NCBI GenBank assembly: GCA_017857395.1
Contig: JAFMDF010000013.1
Span: 1-64,000 of the forward strand
Length of the DNA stretch: 64,000 nt
Reading direction: 5' to 3'
From: Bacteroidota bacterium
GTDB taxonomy: Bacteria; Bacteroidota; Bacteroidia; Chitinophagales; Saprospiraceae
Shown: positions 47,201 through 55,785 of the stretch, piece after piece
How the letters are laid out: each line of letters begins with the position of its first letter
How positions within the stretch are numbered: the first letter of the stretch is position 1
Position numbers and translations under genes: made by a program
Notes under the pieces: generated by a model
What the model saw: only the letters and a program-made list of their open reading frames with translations
Told to the model about the DNA's origin: nothing
Database searches by the model: none

Positions 47201-48247
47201 ATGGAGGCTGCAAAATTGCCCTATATTTTTGACCGTTTTTATCAAGTGGATGATTCCATTACCCGAAAAGGAGAAGGAACAGGAATCGGTTTGGCCTTAA
47301 CTAAAGAGCTAGTGGAACTCATGAAAGGAAGTATTGAAGTAAAGAGTGAATTGGGTAAAGGAACGGAATTTTTAGTATGGTTACCAATAGAAAATGCTGT
47401 TGGCGTTCCAGTTGTGACAAAAAGTCAACCTTTGGCGAACGAGGCAAAGAATGAAGTTTCCGCGAATAATATTGTTCCTACTAAAGTACCTACAGCAGAT
47501 ACGCCTTTGGTCTTAATTATAGAAGACAATAAAGAGGTGATGGAATATATCCGAATGATTTTGCTTAACAACTATCAAATTGAAGAAGCTGAAAACGGAC
47601 AAGCAGGCATCAATAAAGCGATTGAATTAATTCCAGATTTGATTATTAGTGATGTGATGATGCCCGAAAAAAATGGCTATGAAGTTTGTGCAACCTTAAA
47701 GCAGGATGAACGAACGAATCATATACCGATTGTTTTATTAACCGCTAAAGTAACTGCGGAAGCTCGAATAGCAGGATTTGAATATGGAGCGGATGCCTTT
47801 CTGACAAAGCCTTTTGCTAAAAAAGAATTATTAGTTCGGTTAGAAAAACTAATTGCCTTGCGAGCTATCTTACAAACTAAATATAGGGTAGCGGATAATA
47901 AAAATACTACTGAGAAATCAGTAGCAATTCTCAACTTAGCTTTTTTACAAAAACTAGAATCTTTTGTTATCAAAGAACTCGATAATACTGCATTTGGTGT
48001 AACCGAATTAGCAAAAAAAATAAGCTTAAGCCAAACTCAACTCTACCGAAAAATAAAAGCCTTAACGGGCAAAACCCCTTCTCAATTTATTCGTTCTATT
48101 CGCCTGAAAAAAGGCAAAAATTTGTTAGAAAATACTGATTTAAACATAGCTGAAATCGCCTATGAAGTAGGCTTTACCGACCCGAATTATTTTTCTCGCA
48201 CTTTCCAACAAGAATTTGGTGTTTCTCCAAGAGACTTTCGCAAATAA
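44294..48247 (+). CDS. Hybrid two-component system with periplasmic beta-propeller
   Basis: 1317 residues from the ATG at 44294 (a GTG at 44282 is in frame). A signal peptide is followed by a large extracytoplasmic beta-propeller with Reg_prop-like repeats (LSGNYVLSLFENNQQQLWVG), a Y_Y_Y-type Ig domain (about 695-765), one membrane helix (about 770-790), HisKA/HATPase (H826), receiver (D1120) and AraC domain. The family senses glycans or other polymers and activates adjacent genes. The final 59 bp of coding sequence is identical to the upstream paralogue although the rest has diverged. A terminator follows. Confidence 0.92.
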   Translation: MNPKIILIYACLISLCTSQTIVKSFAQSKETGALFTHQYNEEIEMGANYIFDLVEDSTGVLYAINYFETGILQYDGEKWEDIELPRNTYFQLALGPEQIIYVGATNDFGYLKADTLGQKTFISLRTKISTDLLNFGSIRGVQVIGASIYFSSVSHLFCYNSLTEELKIMEVNPATEGLFVIDSVLHLWQQNIGLVKLMSDSFQVVVPTKKKIKIALDLGQGKYIVAENKSINELQGTSLTLYDGAQQLPFAPVAEKLIKQTIFQCGLRLSNGNIALGTKNKGVYIFSIEGQLLHHLTKENGLSGNYVLSLFENNQQQLWVGHYGTGISQIQLGNRVTQFRKDEVGNPLYFLHAARYKDKLLVATNGKEGLYYLDTLSQSLKIFNPKIQSIAIKNILVVGSDLLTIIDDFVMRIDEQAIELIDDFNKGVDRVIHLSLQDSNRVFVGTTKELFSIYKHREKWVFEQFIDAFPKGIEVKTIVESQPGTLWIGTTAAGGWRLDFPTIERNMGGLSTPTVKHFGEEDGFSGSISTRLLGDKIVFQNEFDWIYDSLAQSFTKDTSFQYPIAVAHISWAIYAQKETNQFYCFFKSKLTNEISLGVFRVNSNGLFLWHPIQHPLLSQESLGEVDNLFIEESEVLWLIGERLTRIDLKQKEVVFPFQAQVRQVYIGQDSLVYGGTGNWQHNQLPYIANDLNFRYAANNFPIAGKNKYQSKLEPYDSKWSNWGNKIDRNYTNLREGNYQFLVRAKAPAGAISETGKLVFQILPPWYRTWWSYLAYTLLGILLGSLFYQWIKRRLAQQNAQQLALQEATKIKELDELKNRLYTNITHEFRTPLTVILGMTEQKVNEKGRTLIRRNGKHLLRLVNQLLDLSKLESGNLSLDKKKGNIIAYLEYLTESFHSIAREKAISLIFYPATPEIMMDYDEIKIQHIIYNLISNALKFTQEGGKILLVAQQETEQNGLKLIVKDSGIGMEAAKLPYIFDRFYQVDDSITRKGEGTGIGLALTKELVELMKGSIEVKSELGKGTEFLVWLPIENAVGVPVVTKSQPLANEAKNEVSANNIVPTKVPTADTPLVLIIEDNKEVMEYIRMILLNNYQIEEAENGQAGINKAIELIPDLIISDVMMPEKNGYEVCATLKQDERTNHIPIVLLTAKVTAEARIAGFEYGADAFLTKPFAKKELLVRLEKLIALRAILQTKYRVADNKNTTEKSVAILNLAFLQKLESFVIKELDNTAFGVTELAKKISLSQTQLYRKIKALTGKTPSQFIRSIRLKKGKNLLENTDLNIAEIAYEVGFTDPNYFSRTFQQEFGVSPRDFRK

Positions 48248-48264
48248 TTCATTTAGAGTTAATT

Positions 48265-48310
48265 AGCATTTATTATGCAGCGTAATGCATTATAAATGCT
48301 ATTATTTTTT
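48265..48310 (+). terminator. Terminator after the sensor kinase pair
   Basis: AGCATTTATTATGCA pairs with TGCATTATAAATGCT (one mismatch), 6-nt loop, then ATTATTTTTT. Confidence 0.75.
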
Positions 48311-48476
48311 CCTTGCTTGATTAATAAATCTAGATTTTTGGAAGATTTGTCCAGAGGGTTTTTCCTTTTGGTGGGCATCTTTGTGGTATGCTAAACAAGC
48401 AATCTTAACCATCAAATAATTTTGTTCTTAAATGAAAACAATTAACATTTTCAATTTTTAATAAAAACCCTAAATT

Positions 48477-51026
48477 ATGAAGTTACGAACTAAATTTTTT
48501 TGGCATCAAATTTTCTTTTTTGCAAGCCTTCTTTTATGCCAATCTGCGCTTGCCCAAAACGTAGGGATAGGTACAGATAACCCTGAAGAAAGCGCCATCC
48601 TTGAGTTAAGTGCCTCCGATAAAGGCCTACTCATTCCAAGATTGACTACGGCTGCACGGGTTACTTTAGCCAGTACAGCGGTCGAAGGTTTAATGGTTTA
48701 TGATACCGATTTGAATGCTTTCTATTTTTTTAATGGCAGCATTTGGGCACCTATTGGGTCGTCTGGAGACAATTGGATTGGCAATGGCAATGATATGTAT
48801 AATGCTAATAGTGGAAAGGTCGGAATTGGAATAAGTACCCCTAAATCAACCCTTCATGTTAATGGTGACTATTATGGTAGAGGTCATGTATGGTATCATG
48901 CTGCCGAAGGAGATGGTAATTCTGGTACGGCTTATATTCAAGCTAGAGACGACTCTGGTACTTCGGATATAGATATGTTATTTAGAACCCAAAAAGCTGG
49001 AAATATTGTAAATGTTATGAGGTTAAATACTGACGGAAATCTAATTAGCTCAGGAAGCGCTTATTTTGGTGGTTTTAATAACATTCAACATAATCTGGAA
49101 TTAAAATTGCCAATCAATACTACGGCTACTGAAAATGGATTGATTCTGAATTCAAGCAACCGAAAATGGCGCATGACCGTAGGCGGAGATAAAACAGTAA
49201 ATGGGGCATATCTTCAATTTTTATACAAAAATCATAATGCAAGCTCCTATACTCCTATCACTACTATGACGCATACAGGAAGGTTAGGAATTGGCGAAAC
49301 CAATCCCTCTCATAAATTGCATGTAAAAGATAGCCGAGGGGTAGGGCAGCACGTAGCCTTGATTCAAAATTCCAATAAAGATGGGAGTGGATTAATGATT
49401 CAGATAGATGGGAATCATGGAATGTTGTTGCCTGTTAGTCCCGCAATTTTTCCTCCCAAATTTCCGACTCCTGCGGAAAGTATTATCCAGCCTGTTTTAT
49501 TAAAATTAAAAGAGCGCATAATGGATGCTCCTGAAAATGGATTTGTGATTAAACCTCCTAATATTCAAGATTTACTAGATATATTGGACGAAACAGTAGA
49601 TACAGAAGGGATTGGAAATATTGCGGATGACTTGAATTTAGACCAATTGCTTAGAGCTAGTCTATGTGATGGCACTCAACTATTGACAGAATCTGTGCAA
49701 TTGCCCCCTTTGGATTTATCAGGTATAGATGCCTTATTACCTTCAAACCGAATTAATTTACCAACAATACCTGAATTTCAGGGGTTTACCATTGAATTAC
49801 CGAATTTTCCTAATAATACTTTATTAACCTTTCCACTTCCTTCTGTCAGTTTTCAACAAGTCAGCTTTCCTTTAATTCCTTTTCAACCTGACGTTTCTGT
49901 TCCTTATGGTCTGAATGTCTCGGTTAGTAATAAAACAGTAACTGTTCCCAATTTAGACGATATTACTATTCCCAAATCTACGTTCGGTGTATTTAACACA
50001 GCAATCGGAGGAGTTAATACTGGTTTAAACTCCATAGAGACAGAAATTAATAATATGCTAAATGGAGTAAAAGGGATAAAAAATGAACTAGAAAAACTCG
50101 ATATTGCTCAATTAGTAGAATCAGAATTGGGTTGTGCAGACTTACCAGACATGCAAGAAGTAGAGATTAAATTGCCAAAATTTGACATCACTAAAGTTAC
50201 CGATGCTTTAGATAATAGAAACCATTTTGTCACTTTCGTAGATAAAGAAAAACGAGAATTGGGAGCAATTAAAGCACAACATCCTGCTGATTTTTTAATT
50301 GAACAAGTTAGCACGAGTAATTTACTGGAAATCGCTAGTATTATTCCAGGCATATTTTCTGTTGATGGAGGAATTGTAGAAAATGTGGTGGCTTTACTCG
50401 GTTTTGGCTATAGTTGGGTAGAAGGCTATAATTCAATAGGCGTCACCTATGAATCTGGTTTTGGGGATTATGCGGAATGGCTTCCACGGCAAGATGTAGG
50501 AGAGGTCATTAGTTATGGCGATGTAATTGGTATCAAAGCAGGAATGATTAGCAAGAATTTAGTAGGTGCAGAGCAAGTTATGGTGGTTTCTAAAGCGCCA
50601 ATTATTATGGGAAATGCGCCAAATCCAGATAGTATTGCTTATGGCAATAATATTGCTTTCATAGGGCAAGTTCCTGTAAAAGTAATGGGTGCAGTTAATA
50701 GTGGAGATTATATTGTAGCAGACCTTGAATTAGCCGGTTTTGCGAAGGCCATTGCACCAAAAAGTATGGCTACCGAAGATTTCAAATATACCGTAGGTAG
50801 AAGTTGGGATACGAATGTGTCCACAGGTTTCAAGTTTGTGAATACTTTAGTAGGGATGCATAATAACGCCTGGGTTGCACCAATGCACAAAATGCAAATC
50901 AAAGTAAATTTACTAGAAGGACAGCAGGCTAAAAATAATCAGTTATTGTCTACAATAGTGAAGCGAATGGATAACCTTGAAAATCAATCTTCTAATCAAT
51001 CTTTAATTGTCAATAATGAAAAATAA
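48477..51026 (+). CDS. Tail-fibre-like secreted protein with peptidase G2-type C-terminus
   Basis: 849 residues, signal peptide ending near ALAQ. The N-terminal repeat NVGIGTDNPEESAILELSAS and KGLLIPRLTT (about 28-55), with a second GIGISTPKSTLHVNGD copy, is typical of large Bacteroidota surface proteins that resemble phage tail fibres. The middle (about 340-560) is rich in Pro/Leu and hydrophobic, without a match. The C-terminal part (DYAEWLPRQDVGEVISYGD, then VMVVSKAPIIMGNAP) resembles the autoproteolytic peptidase G2/tail-spike chaperone domain, followed by a short coiled coil. It overlaps the next gene by 11 nt. No T9SS tag. Confidence 0.75.
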   Translation: MKLRTKFFWHQIFFFASLLLCQSALAQNVGIGTDNPEESAILELSASDKGLLIPRLTTAARVTLASTAVEGLMVYDTDLNAFYFFNGSIWAPIGSSGDNWIGNGNDMYNANSGKVGIGISTPKSTLHVNGDYYGRGHVWYHAAEGDGNSGTAYIQARDDSGTSDIDMLFRTQKAGNIVNVMRLNTDGNLISSGSAYFGGFNNIQHNLELKLPINTTATENGLILNSSNRKWRMTVGGDKTVNGAYLQFLYKNHNASSYTPITTMTHTGRLGIGETNPSHKLHVKDSRGVGQHVALIQNSNKDGSGLMIQIDGNHGMLLPVSPAIFPPKFPTPAESIIQPVLLKLKERIMDAPENGFVIKPPNIQDLLDILDETVDTEGIGNIADDLNLDQLLRASLCDGTQLLTESVQLPPLDLSGIDALLPSNRINLPTIPEFQGFTIELPNFPNNTLLTFPLPSVSFQQVSFPLIPFQPDVSVPYGLNVSVSNKTVTVPNLDDITIPKSTFGVFNTAIGGVNTGLNSIETEINNMLNGVKGIKNELEKLDIAQLVESELGCADLPDMQEVEIKLPKFDITKVTDALDNRNHFVTFVDKEKRELGAIKAQHPADFLIEQVSTSNLLEIASIIPGIFSVDGGIVENVVALLGFGYSWVEGYNSIGVTYESGFGDYAEWLPRQDVGEVISYGDVIGIKAGMISKNLVGAEQVMVVSKAPIIMGNAPNPDSIAYGNNIAFIGQVPVKVMGAVNSGDYIVADLELAGFAKAIAPKSMATEDFKYTVGRSWDTNVSTGFKFVNTLVGMHNNAWVAPMHKMQIKVNLLEGQQAKNNQLLSTIVKRMDNLENQSSNQSLIVNNEK

Positions 51027-51567
51027 ATATATAAAAGCCCTATTATTCTTATTTGTTTATACATTAAACGTACAGGCGCAAAAAGAAACTTTAGTCTCTT
51101 CAACTATCTTAAATGAATTTGAACAAACCAATCCGAATCTTCGACCAGGCATTTTTAAGGATGGTGAACGAATTTACATATCTGATGAAAGCAAAAAATT
51201 GTTAACTGATTCCCTTTACCGAGCTCAGATATATCCTGACATTTATAATTTTGAAGCTATACCTGATATGGTAGAGGAAGGGGAAACACTAAAAGTTTTA
51301 TGGTATCTAGTCAATTTATTTGATGAAAATCAATTGTTGACTCTTCAATTAGTAAAAGATCTTTCGGATTCATCAATTAGTGCAAAGCATTATGTGAATG
51401 CCTTTCATACTTACATTTTTGCCGACCCTGAGATTATGTCTTTTGAAAAAGGACAAATGGCTTTAATTGAGCCAGAATTAATGAACCGAAAAGTTCAAAT
51501 TGTTAATTTCTTAGGACGATATAGTAATAAAATGAAGGAGAAAAAAGCCCTCGAAAATGCTAATTAA
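51016..51567 (+). CDS. Small secreted protein, translationally coupled
   Basis: 183 residues from the ATG at 51016. A signal peptide (YIKALLFLFVYTLNVQA) is evident. The mature protein is acidic-to-neutral with no recognised domain; SLYRAQIYPDIYNFEAIPDMVEEG is its most conserved-looking part. Its ATG lies within the last codons of the upstream gene (overlap ATGAAAAATAA), which points to translational coupling and possibly to a chaperone or partner role for the tail-fibre-like protein. Function unknown. Confidence 0.72.
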   Translation: MKNKYIKALLFLFVYTLNVQAQKETLVSSTILNEFEQTNPNLRPGIFKDGERIYISDESKKLLTDSLYRAQIYPDIYNFEAIPDMVEEGETLKVLWYLVNLFDENQLLTLQLVKDLSDSSISAKHYVNAFHTYIFADPEIMSFEKGQMALIEPELMNRKVQIVNFLGRYSNKMKEKKALENAN

Positions 51568-51748
51568 TTAAGGCTCTTTTTAGCAAATTTTGCTTTAAAA
51601 AATAATGAATACCCATCTCTAAAAGACTTGGAAGGTTAAATAAAATGGTCGTCTTCCATCAACATTTTTCTTTTCCAAGACTGATGGAAATGATTTATAA
51701 AAGGAATACTAAAATAAGCATTGCTAAAGAGCTATTAAAAAAAGTAAA

Positions 51749-53476
51749 ATGAAAAAATATATAATTTTCTTGTTATGCTTCGGATGTTGCATAGTGGTAG
51801 AGGCGCAAATACATATTACCGACGGCGCAACTTTGACCATAAAATCAGGAGCAATTACTTTGAATAAAATTGACTTAGAAAATAATGGGACGTTTAATGC
51901 ACAAGCTGGAACCCTGCTTTTTATAAGCGATAAAAATCAAAATATTAACGGAATCGGGAATAGCATTTTTAATGACATAACATTGAAAATGGGCGAAAAC
52001 GATGTGTTACTAAACCAAAATATAGCAGTCAATGGTATCGTATTATTCGAATCTGGACAGTTTGATTTGAATGGGAAAGATGTAAATTTAGGGATAAATG
52101 GACTGATTAGTGGAGAGACGGATGCTACTTCTTTTATTGGTAGTACAGGTGGTGAAATCATCTTTACCCAGCCGCTTAACAACCCCAATCTCGTAAACCC
52201 TGCCAATTTAGGCTTGCAACTTTCTACCCTAGAAAACTTGGGAAATACGACGATTAAAAGAGGTCATCAAGCCCAACAAGTTGGCATGACTACAGGAATT
52301 AATAGGTATTTTGAAGTAATCCCTACAAATAATATTGGACTAAATGCTACCGTCAATTTCATGTATTTAGATAGTGAGTTAAACGGTATTGAAGAAACGG
52401 AACTCAATGCTTGGCAAGCGGAAGGAGCAGGCTGGTTAAAGCAGTCGGTATTAAATGTAAGTGAAACTACCAATGTCGTGGATATAAATCAATTATCGAG
52501 CTTAGGTAGACTTACTTTAGCAAAAGCAGCATATAGTCCATCCGTAACCTTTAAAGTCAAAATGGCAGGGCTTGTCGTACCAGCAGAAGGCGTTCATATT
52601 GCCGGTGCATTTCAATCAGAAGCAGGCTATCCAGAAGATTGGAATCCAGCAACTACTCAACTAACAGATGCGGATGCAGATGATATTTATGAAATAACTT
52701 TAACGCTAACGGGTGTAATCCCTGGTGAAAGTTATCGCTATAAATTTATCAATGGGAATGATTGGGCTGTTAGTGAAGGTGTTCCTCCTATTTGTGGAAT
52801 GGAAGGGGATTTTGCAGGCATTTATGACCGTTTTATCACTATTCCAACCGATGGTACTTCAACTATAGTGCTTGCCCCTGTTTGTTTCGGTGGCTGTGAT
52901 ACCAATTGTGGTAATGATGTTGATTATTGTAGCCCATCTGCTCCTGTTTACAGCGTAGAAAATAACCCAGAATTTATAACAGCAACAACTCATCAGGCAA
53001 ATACGATAGAGTCGACAGGCACAGTAGCTAGTAATTCGACCGTAACTTTTCGAGCTGCTAATACTATCACTTTAAAATCGGGCTTTCATGCCCAAGCTAA
53101 TAGTGATTTCCATGCGTTGATTGGGGATTGTACGACTACTCGATTGACTGCTGATTCAGTTGTGACAACGACAACAAAGGTGCAATTATCCAATGAAATT
53201 GCGTCTATAACAGAAACGGTGAAGTTATCTCAAAATGTACCCAATCCATTTACGGGAAATACGGAAATCAATTATTATTTACCTCCTTCCACTAATCAAG
53301 CAAGCCTTTATTTAGTTGATTTGATGGGGCGAAGCGTTAATGATTTTCTGCTAAAAGAAACAGGTGCAGGACGTATTATTATAGAAGGGAATACCCTACA
53401 GCCAGGCGTTTATTTTTATACCATGGTGGTCAATGGTAAACGGACAGTTGTTAAAAAAATGATGTTGATTAAGTAA
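51749..53476 (+). CDS. T9SS-exported protein with CBM-like domain
   Basis: 575 residues, signal peptide (IIFLLCFGCCIVVEA). The first half is a beta-helix-like repeat region (TLTIKSGAITLNKIDLENNG, NGTFNAQAGTL); then a starch-binding-like beta-sandwich (VTFKVKMAGLVVPAEGVHIAG with GESYRYKFINGNDW, about 267-345); the motif ITLKSGFHAQANSDFHALI shared with the 857-residue protein; and a type A sorting domain from about 490 (SQNVPNPFTGNTEINYYLP) to the C-terminus. It is predicted to be surface-exposed. Substrate unknown. Confidence 0.83.
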   Translation: MKKYIIFLLCFGCCIVVEAQIHITDGATLTIKSGAITLNKIDLENNGTFNAQAGTLLFISDKNQNINGIGNSIFNDITLKMGENDVLLNQNIAVNGIVLFESGQFDLNGKDVNLGINGLISGETDATSFIGSTGGEIIFTQPLNNPNLVNPANLGLQLSTLENLGNTTIKRGHQAQQVGMTTGINRYFEVIPTNNIGLNATVNFMYLDSELNGIEETELNAWQAEGAGWLKQSVLNVSETTNVVDINQLSSLGRLTLAKAAYSPSVTFKVKMAGLVVPAEGVHIAGAFQSEAGYPEDWNPATTQLTDADADDIYEITLTLTGVIPGESYRYKFINGNDWAVSEGVPPICGMEGDFAGIYDRFITIPTDGTSTIVLAPVCFGGCDTNCGNDVDYCSPSAPVYSVENNPEFITATTHQANTIESTGTVASNSTVTFRAANTITLKSGFHAQANSDFHALIGDCTTTRLTADSVVTTTTKVQLSNEIASITETVKLSQNVPNPFTGNTEINYYLPPSTNQASLYLVDLMGRSVNDFLLKETGAGRIIIEGNTLQPGVYFYTMVVNGKRTVVKKMMLIK

Positions 53477-53480
53477 TTCG

Positions 53481-53557
53481 AGTTGCAGGTTGTAGACGCA
53501 AAAGAAAATTTAATTAATTCCCTAGATTTCAAGTAAAATCGTCTACAACCCGCAACT
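53481..53557. repeat. 17-bp hairpin after the T9SS gene
   Basis: AGTTGCAGGTTGTAGAC (53481-53497) pairs with GTCTACAACCCGCAACT (53541-53557) with one mismatch and a 43-nt loop. GTTGC-type words are shared with the rpoB-rpoC element. Confidence 0.75.
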
Positions 53558-53706
53558 TAGGCTGACCGAGAACTCCTGATTTGCAAAATCTAGCAGATAA
53601 TTTTCTGATAGACAAACTTTACTTGATGGTCTTTTTGTAATAAAAACTAAATAATTATTCCTAACTTTAGATCAATTAAAATAGTTAATAGACAAAAAAC
53701 TCCATC

Positions 53707-54822
53707 ATGAAAAATATCAACCGAAGAGACTGGTTAAAATTATCTGGCCTAACAGGCGCTGCATCTGTAATAGGTAATCCGCTTAATTTATCTGCGAGCA
53801 ATTTTGTATCAATTAAAGGAACTGCCGAACAACCGATAAGATTAAGTTCCAACGAAAATCCTTATGGGCCTTCTCCAAAAGTAAGGCAAGCGATGACCAA
53901 TGCGTATGATGACGTTTGTCGCTATCCTTATGGTTGGTATAAAGAATTGGTGGAAATGTTGGCGAAGAAACATGGCGTACATGCAGACAATATTATGCTC
54001 ACAGCTGGTTCTACCGAAGGCCTAAAAATGGCGGGTATTACTTATGGTGGCGAAGGCTCAAACATAGTAACAGCAGACCCTGTTTTTATGGCAATTTCTA
54101 GATATGCCGAACATTTTGGTACTTATGCTCATCGAGTGCCAGTCAATAAAAACATGGGGCACGATTTAGAAAGAATGGAACAACGTATTACCCAATCAAC
54201 TAGATTGGTTTATGTTTGTAATCCCAATAATCCAACGAGTGCACTAGAACCTGCTAAAGAACTAGAAGCCTTTTGTTCGGCAGTTTCCAATCGAACGGTC
54301 GTATTTGCCGATGAAGCCTACTTTGATTATATCGAAGCCCCCAATTATCCTTCGATGATTGAACTGGTCAAAAAAGGAATGAATGTTATTGTGGCTCGGA
54401 CGTTTTCTAAAGTCTATGGTTTGGCGGGTATCCGAATTGGATATTTAATTGCCCGTCCTGATATTATTAATCGTATCGGAAAATCAGTTATGGCTGGACC
54501 AAATATATTAGCAGTTGCCGCCGCCAAGGCAGCTTTACAAGACGATGAATTCTACCAATTTTCTTTAGCAAAGAACGCCATTGGTAAAAAAATGGCGATG
54601 GATACGTTAGATGGTTTAGGATTGGAATATGTCCCTTCAGCTTGTAATTTTTTGTTCTTTAAAACGGGCAGACCGATTACAGAAGTGTATGCGGATTATA
54701 TCAAGGAAGGGATTAAAGTAGGTCGCCCATTTCCACCGATGTTGGATTGGTGCCGAATAAGTATGGGAACGGTGGAACAAGTAGAGCAATTTTGTACGGC
54801 TACTAAAAAGGTTTTTGGGTAA
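53707..54822 (+). CDS. PLP-dependent aminotransferase (HisC-like) with Tat signal
   Basis: 371 residues. After an N-terminal twin-arginine-type signal (NRRDWLKLSGLTGAASVIG) comes a fold-type I aminotransferase: RLSSNENPYGPS, TAGSTEG, CNPNNPTS, FADEAYFDY, and RTFSKVYGLAGIRIGY with the PLP-binding lysine. Closest in character to histidinol-phosphate aminotransferase, but no his genes are nearby, and export would place it in the periplasm. The substrate is not evident. Confidence 0.87.
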   Translation: MKNINRRDWLKLSGLTGAASVIGNPLNLSASNFVSIKGTAEQPIRLSSNENPYGPSPKVRQAMTNAYDDVCRYPYGWYKELVEMLAKKHGVHADNIMLTAGSTEGLKMAGITYGGEGSNIVTADPVFMAISRYAEHFGTYAHRVPVNKNMGHDLERMEQRITQSTRLVYVCNPNNPTSALEPAKELEAFCSAVSNRTVVFADEAYFDYIEAPNYPSMIELVKKGMNVIVARTFSKVYGLAGIRIGYLIARPDIINRIGKSVMAGPNILAVAAAKAALQDDEFYQFSLAKNAIGKKMAMDTLDGLGLEYVPSACNFLFFKTGRPITEVYADYIKEGIKVGRPFPPMLDWCRISMGTVEQVEQFCTATKKVFG

Positions 54823-54859
54823 TAAGGCTTATTGGATTGTTGACTAACAAAAAAGATAA

Positions 54860-54955
54860 GGGCAGGATTTTTATTTAGGAGCTAGTGACCAAGCAGGTCT
54901 CAATTATACGAGAATGGAAGTAGTTGATTCCTTTTATCAAGAATTGGTTTTTTAA
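54860..54955 (+). pseudogene. Orphan C-terminal gene fragment
   Basis: An open stretch of 31 codons (GQDFYLGASDQAGLNYTR...) ends in TAA, has a stop directly upstream and no start for the first part. Its composition is protein-like and unlike surrounding AT-rich spacer; it may be the tail of a deleted gene between the aminotransferase and tetR. No family assigned. Confidence 0.3.
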
Positions 54956-54973
54956 TGAAAAAAGGAATCATTA

Positions 54974-55004
54974 TTTGTTTTGTTAACCAAAAAGTTTAAC
55001 TTTG
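54974..55004 (+). promoter_or_regulatory. tetR promoter
   Basis: TTTG (54974-54977), 19-nt spacer, TAACTTTG (54997-55004). A good match to the Bacteroidota promoter. The -7 box lies within the operator and 8 nt before the ATG, so the mRNA may be almost leaderless. Confidence 0.6.
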
Positions 55005-55011
55005 TGGTTAA
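54983..55011. promoter_or_regulatory. TetR operator 1
   Basis: A 29-nt imperfect palindrome from TTAACCA to TGGTTAA with AGTT/AACTTT at the centre; the half-sites differ by one base. It covers the -7 box of tetR. A second 29-nt site of the same layout lies before the tolC gene. Confidence 0.7.
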
Positions 55012-55012
55012 G

Positions 55013-55621
55013 ATGAAAGAAGATAAAGAACAATTGATATTAGATACCGCCCGAAAACACTTTATTTCTAAAGGGTTTTCAGGAACTAGAATGCAAGAGA
55101 TAGCAAATGAGGCAGGCATTAATAAAGCATTATTGCATTATTATTTTAGGTCTAAGGACAAACTTTATAAAGAAGTTATAAGTCAAACTTTAGGTAAGTT
55201 TATTCCTGAAATGGCAGCGGCTTTATCTAGTTCGGGAACATTTTTCGAACGGACAGAAATCTTAGTGAATACTTATATCGAGACGATTACGAAAAATCCT
55301 GAGTTACCTTTATTTATTATGTCCGAATTGACGCAGAATAAAGCAGGATTTGTGGCAGAGATGCAGAAACATGCTTCCTTCTTTCCAGCTATCTTTTCTT
55401 TTATTCAGCAAATGGTAACAGAAATGAAAGCTGGAAAAATTAGAAAGATAGACCCAATGCAATTAATGATTAGTATTTTGGGGATGACTATTTTTCCATT
55501 TATGGCAAAACCAGTAATTTGTAAAGTCTTTGGAAAAAATGAAGTGCAATTTGATGAGATGATGTTCGAGCGAAAAGCTTTTATTGTAGATTTTATTAAA
55601 AATGCACTAAAAAAGAATTAA
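55013..55621 (+). CDS. TetR/AcrR-family repressor of the efflux operon
   Basis: 202 residues from the ATG at 55013 (an in-frame TTG at 54980 would begin in the operator). The N-terminal helix-turn-helix is clear: FSGTRMQEIANEAGINKALL with HYYFRSKDKLY. The C-terminal ligand/dimer domain is less conserved and does not reveal the inducer. Sites of matching 29-nt layout flank the gene, one at its own promoter and one 18 nt after its stop before the transporter genes, suggesting autoregulation and control of the operon. Confidence 0.9.
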   Translation: MKEDKEQLILDTARKHFISKGFSGTRMQEIANEAGINKALLHYYFRSKDKLYKEVISQTLGKFIPEMAAALSSSGTFFERTEILVNTYIETITKNPELPLFIMSELTQNKAGFVAEMQKHASFFPAIFSFIQQMVTEMKAGKIRKIDPMQLMISILGMTIFPFMAKPVICKVFGKNEVQFDEMMFERKAFIVDFIKNALKKN

Positions 55622-55638
55622 TTTTTTTTGCCGTTAAT

Positions 55639-55667
55639 TTAACCAATTAGTTAAAACTTTTGGTTAA
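55639..55667. promoter_or_regulatory. TetR operator 2
   Basis: A 29-nt site from TTAACCA to TGGTTAA, with AGTT and AACTTT at corresponding positions to operator 1. AACTTTTG within it is one base from the -7 consensus. It lies between tetR and the tolC-like gene, 119 nt before its ATG. Confidence 0.65.
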
Positions 55668-55785
55668 TAAAAAATATTAACTTATAAAACATATAGACTA
55701 CTATACATTTTTAGAAGTCAGAAGCCTGACCTCTTTTGTATTAAAACATAAAACCCTATTGTGTAAAACTTTGAAAATAAGGAGT

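Noticed and set aside
53707-54822. Histidine biosynthesis hisC
   Set aside because: No other his gene nearby and an export signal is present.
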